Part shown: one piece after another, positions 61,803 through 64,000 of the stretch
How positions within the stretch are numbered: position 1 is the stretch's first letter
Layout: every line of letters begins with the position of its first letter
Origin: Candidatus Paceibacter sp.
Lineage (GTDB): Bacteria > Patescibacteria > ABY1 > S139-126
Assembly (NCBI GenBank): GCA_020724865.1
Contig: DYGA01000001.1
Coordinates: 124,001-188,000 of the forward strand
Direction of reading: 5' to 3'
DNA length: 64,000 nucleotides
Translations under genes and position numbers: made by a program
Notes under the pieces: model-generated
What the model was told of the DNA's origin: nothing
Databases searched by the model: none
Seen by the model: the letters and a program-made list of their open reading frames with translations, nothing else

Positions 61803-62221
61803 ATAGAATAAGTTATTCCATCCATGATACCAGAAGAATTGCTAGAGAAATTTTGCGTCAACTGGGCAGGCGTCATATTATTTTGTTGAGCGGTGAATTG
61901 GGGACAGGAAAAACTATAACCGTGCAAGCAATTGCCGAGGAGTTGGGTGTAACAGAAGATGTAAACAGCCCGACTTATGTTTTGATGAAAATTTACCCTC
62001 TACAAAATGCAGATTTTGATCGATTAGTCCATGTTGATTTGTACCGCATTGAATATAATCAAGATACTGACGAGTTGGGTTTAACTGATTATTTAAATGA
62101 TGAAAAAAGTTTAGTAGTAGTTGAATGGCCGGAAAGAATTTTAGGTAATTGGCCCAGTGATGCCTTGTTAGTACAATTTTATTATGGCGACAAAGAAAAT
62201 ATTCGAACCATTGACTTTTAA
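61799..62221 (+). CDS. tsaE: t6A biosynthesis ATPase TsaE
   Basis: 140 residues with Walker A SGELGTGKT, NSPTYVLMKIY, HVDLYRIE and the terminal VVEWPERI. Coupled to tsaD. Confidence 0.93.
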   Translation: MNRISYSIHDTRRIAREILRQLGRRHIILLSGELGTGKTITVQAIAEELGVTEDVNSPTYVLMKIYPLQNADFDRLVHVDLYRIEYNQDTDELGLTDYLNDEKSLVVVEWPERILGNWPSDALLVQFYYGDKENIRTIDF

Positions 62222-62267
62222 GTTTATATTTAATAATCTTTTATTAACAATTGAATAATAAGACAAT

Positions 62268-62450
62268 CGTTGAGATCTAATGTCACTCAACGCGTCGACA
62301 GAAGAAAATTTATTTTATTATAAATTAGTAGAACTGTCCGGGGTGCGCCCGTTATAGCGCTAAAATCAAGTTTTTCAATTTTTTGAAAAATCGAGATGGT
62401 ACCGTCCCAGATCTGGGGCTCTCGAAACACCGTAAGGGTGTTTTATTTTT
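62268..62450 (+). promoter_or_regulatory. T-box riboswitch with miniature Stem I, specifier GUC (Val)
   Basis: Stem I is a 7-bp hairpin, CGTTGAG/CTCAACG, with loop ATCTAATGTCA; GUC (62282-62284) is followed by A and the helix, as in normal specifier loops. Stem II (GACAG/CTGTC), the IIA/B pseudoknot (CGGG/CCCG plus GCGC/GCGC), Stem III and the T-box TGGTACC (62397-62403) between TCGAGA and TCTCGA are kept. A terminator hairpin AAACACC/GGTGTTT (62425-62443) with TTATTTTT follows but overlaps the antiterminator by only one base. AUC in the loop is an alternative specifier. Confidence 0.82.
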
Positions 62451-62485
62451 TAGAGTAAAATTTATAAATATGTTAGGATAAATCT

Positions 62486-64000
62486 ATGGACATACCCAAG
62501 GCTTATGAAGCAAAAAATTATGAAAATGAAATTTATGCTCGCTGGGAAAAAAGCGGTTATTTTAACCCTGATGTATTAATTGAAAATGGACTAATTAAAT
62601 CAACTGCTCCGGTTTTTACCATTGTATTGCCACCGCCCAATGTTACTGGTCAGCTTCATTTGGGACACGCTGCTATGTTGGCTTATGAGGATTTAATGAT
62701 CCGTTATCATCGTTTGCAGGGTTATCAAGCTTTGTGGTTGCCGGGTACTGATCATGCTGCTATTGCTACTCAAACCAAAGTGGAAAAAATAATCGCTTCA
62801 GAAGGTAAGAAAAAAGAAGATTTGGGTAGAGAAAAATTTTTAGAAATCGTCAGAGATTATGTTGATAAATCAAAAGCAACCATTCGTAATCAGATTAGAA
62901 AAATGGGCTCGTCACTTGATTGGTCACGGGAAAAATATACTCTGGATAAAGATGTTTCTCAGACGGTTTATCAGGTTTTTAAAAAAATGTATGATGACGG
63001 TTTGATTTATCGGGGTAATCGTATTGTCAATTGGTGCCCCCGTTGCCAGTCAACGTTAGCCGATGATGAAGTTGAGTATGAACAACAACAAGCTAACCTT
63101 TATTATATTAAATATGGACCGGTGGTGATTGCTACAACGCGGCCAGAGACAAAATTAGGTGATACTGGACTGGCATTTAATCCCAATGATAAACGTTACC
63201 TACACCTATTAGGAAAAGAGTTAAAAATAAATTTTGGTGTAGCCAATATCAAAGTGAAGGTTTTTGCTGACAATGAAGTAGATCCAGAATTTGGCACTGG
63301 AGCAATAGGTGTAACCCCAGCACATTCGCAGATAGATTTTGCTTGGGCGGAAAAGTATAAACTACCAATAATAAAAGTCATAGACGAAAAAGGTAAAATG
63401 ACTGAAGCTGCCGGAAAATATGCCGGTCAGGATGTTTTGGTGTGCCGGGAAAATTTTGTTGCTGATTTAAAGCAAGCCGGTTTATTGGAAAAAATAGAAC
63501 CAATAAATAATAATATATCGATCTGTTATCGTTGCCATACAGCGATTGAACCCCTCACTTCTCGTCAGTGGTTTATTGATGTCAATAAAAAAATTTCTCG
63601 ATTAGATAAATCTTTAAAAGAATTGGCTATTGAGGCAGTACAGACTGGATTGGGTGGTAAGAGTGATAAAAAAATAGAAATTATACCAGAACGTTTCAAT
63701 AAAGTTTATTTTCATTGGTTGGAAAATTTACGTGACTGGTGTATTTCTAGGCAAATTTGGTGGGGGCATCGTATACCTGTATGGTATAAAAATAAGAAAC
63801 AAAAAGACGAAGAAGCAGAAATTTATGTTGGAATAACCCCCCCTCAAGAAGCTGGTTGGGTGCAAGACGAGGATACTTTGGATACTTGGTTTTCTTCAGC
63901 TTTATGGACATTTTCTACTTTGGGTTGGCCTGAGGGATTAGATTTTAAACGTTTCCATCCTACTCAAGTTTTGGAAACAGGTTATGATATTTTATTTTTT
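62486..64000 (+). CDS. valS: Valyl-tRNA synthetase (3' end beyond window)
   Basis: The first 505 codons, starting MDIPKAYEAKNYENEIYARW. Class I HIGH motif in LPPPNVTGQLHLGHA (HLGH), GTDHAAIATQTKVE, the CP1 editing domain with ATTRPETKLGDTGLAF and GTGAIGVTPAHSQIDF, zinc-type cysteines WCPRC and CYRC, then WCISRQIWWGHRIPVWY. These identify ValRS over IleRS and LeuRS. The KMSKS half lies beyond base 64000. Preceded by its T-box leader. Confidence 0.96.
   Translation, partial: MDIPKAYEAKNYENEIYARWEKSGYFNPDVLIENGLIKSTAPVFTIVLPPPNVTGQLHLGHAAMLAYEDLMIRYHRLQGYQALWLPGTDHAAIATQTKVEKIIASEGKKKEDLGREKFLEIVRDYVDKSKATIRNQIRKMGSSLDWSREKYTLDKDVSQTVYQVFKKMYDDGLIYRGNRIVNWCPRCQSTLADDEVEYEQQQANLYYIKYGPVVIATTRPETKLGDTGLAFNPNDKRYLHLLGKELKINFGVANIKVKVFADNEVDPEFGTGAIGVTPAHSQIDFAWAEKYKLPIIKVIDEKGKMTEAAGKYAGQDVLVCRENFVADLKQAGLLEKIEPINNNISICYRCHTAIEPLTSRQWFIDVNKKISRLDKSLKELAIEAVQTGLGGKSDKKIEIIPERFNKVYFHWLENLRDWCISRQIWWGHRIPVWYKNKKQKDEEAEIYVGITPPQEAGWVQDEDTLDTWFSSALWTFSTLGWPEGLDFKRFHPTQVLETGYDILFF

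Overview
The window reads as part of a small, AT-rich bacterial chromosome of the Patescibacteria/CPR type (Parcubacteria-like). The evidence is short intergenic gaps, many start codons without Shine-Dalgarno sequences, stand-alone 16S and tRNA genes, type IV pilus ATPases, VanW and bactofilin surface genes, and 16S signatures that differ from the usual primer sites. TGA ends several genes (for example queA), so the code is the standard bacterial one. No mobile element or CRISPR array is visible.

Layout. 1-11.5 kb (mostly +): end of a lamin-tail/OB-fold surface protein, pepA, a slipin (-), ruvB, a PH-domain membrane protein, queA, ftsH, a multispanning membrane protein and pilB. 11.5-33.6 kb (almost all -): an orphan protein, an isolated 16S rRNA gene, trmD, khpA, rpsP (with an inverted PilB-like gene between), an apparently hinge-less smc, DUF456, rnc, a NusB-NUDIX fusion, rpmF, a surface protein, yraN, a methyltransferase, rnhB, a csoR-trxA-trxB-gdh operon, a CNNM/CBS protein, three tRNAs between two parS-like palindromes, bactofilin and a degenerate lipid-kinase-like gene (both +), then yidC-yidD-rnpA-rpmH. 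33.7-36.5 kb: dnaA and dnaN. This together with the parS-like sites marks the replication-origin neighbourhood. 36.5-50.2 kb: PBP1A, tyrS, small membrane proteins, and an alpha-glucan/sugar-nucleotide cluster (galT, two glgA, a P-loop kinase, a double APH-fold kinase, GH57), followed by ruvC and yebC. 50.3-64 kb: tig, nfo, a PIN-like protein, a phosphoesterase, an inositol-phosphatase family gene, DUF167, tRNA-Leu and tRNA-Gly, VanW, a small OB-like protein, hsp20, tRNA-Glu, a fibronectin-type surface protein, tsaD-tsaE and the first 505 codons of valS.

The most unusual content is regulatory RNA. Two T-box riboswitches lie within 4 kb, and both appear to read valine codons. One has a full-length Stem I, a canonical promoter and a mutually exclusive terminator, yet it controls only a 58-codon ORF of unknown function. 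The other precedes valS and has Stem I reduced to a 7-bp hairpin that presents GUC in its loop. In addition, a CCCCATGCTT...TGCC element occurs three times in non-coding gaps (about 1.2, 25.9 and 52.5 kb), each time inside terminator-like hairpins; it may be an undescribed RNA family. Functions below rest on motifs read by eye; no database search was possible.
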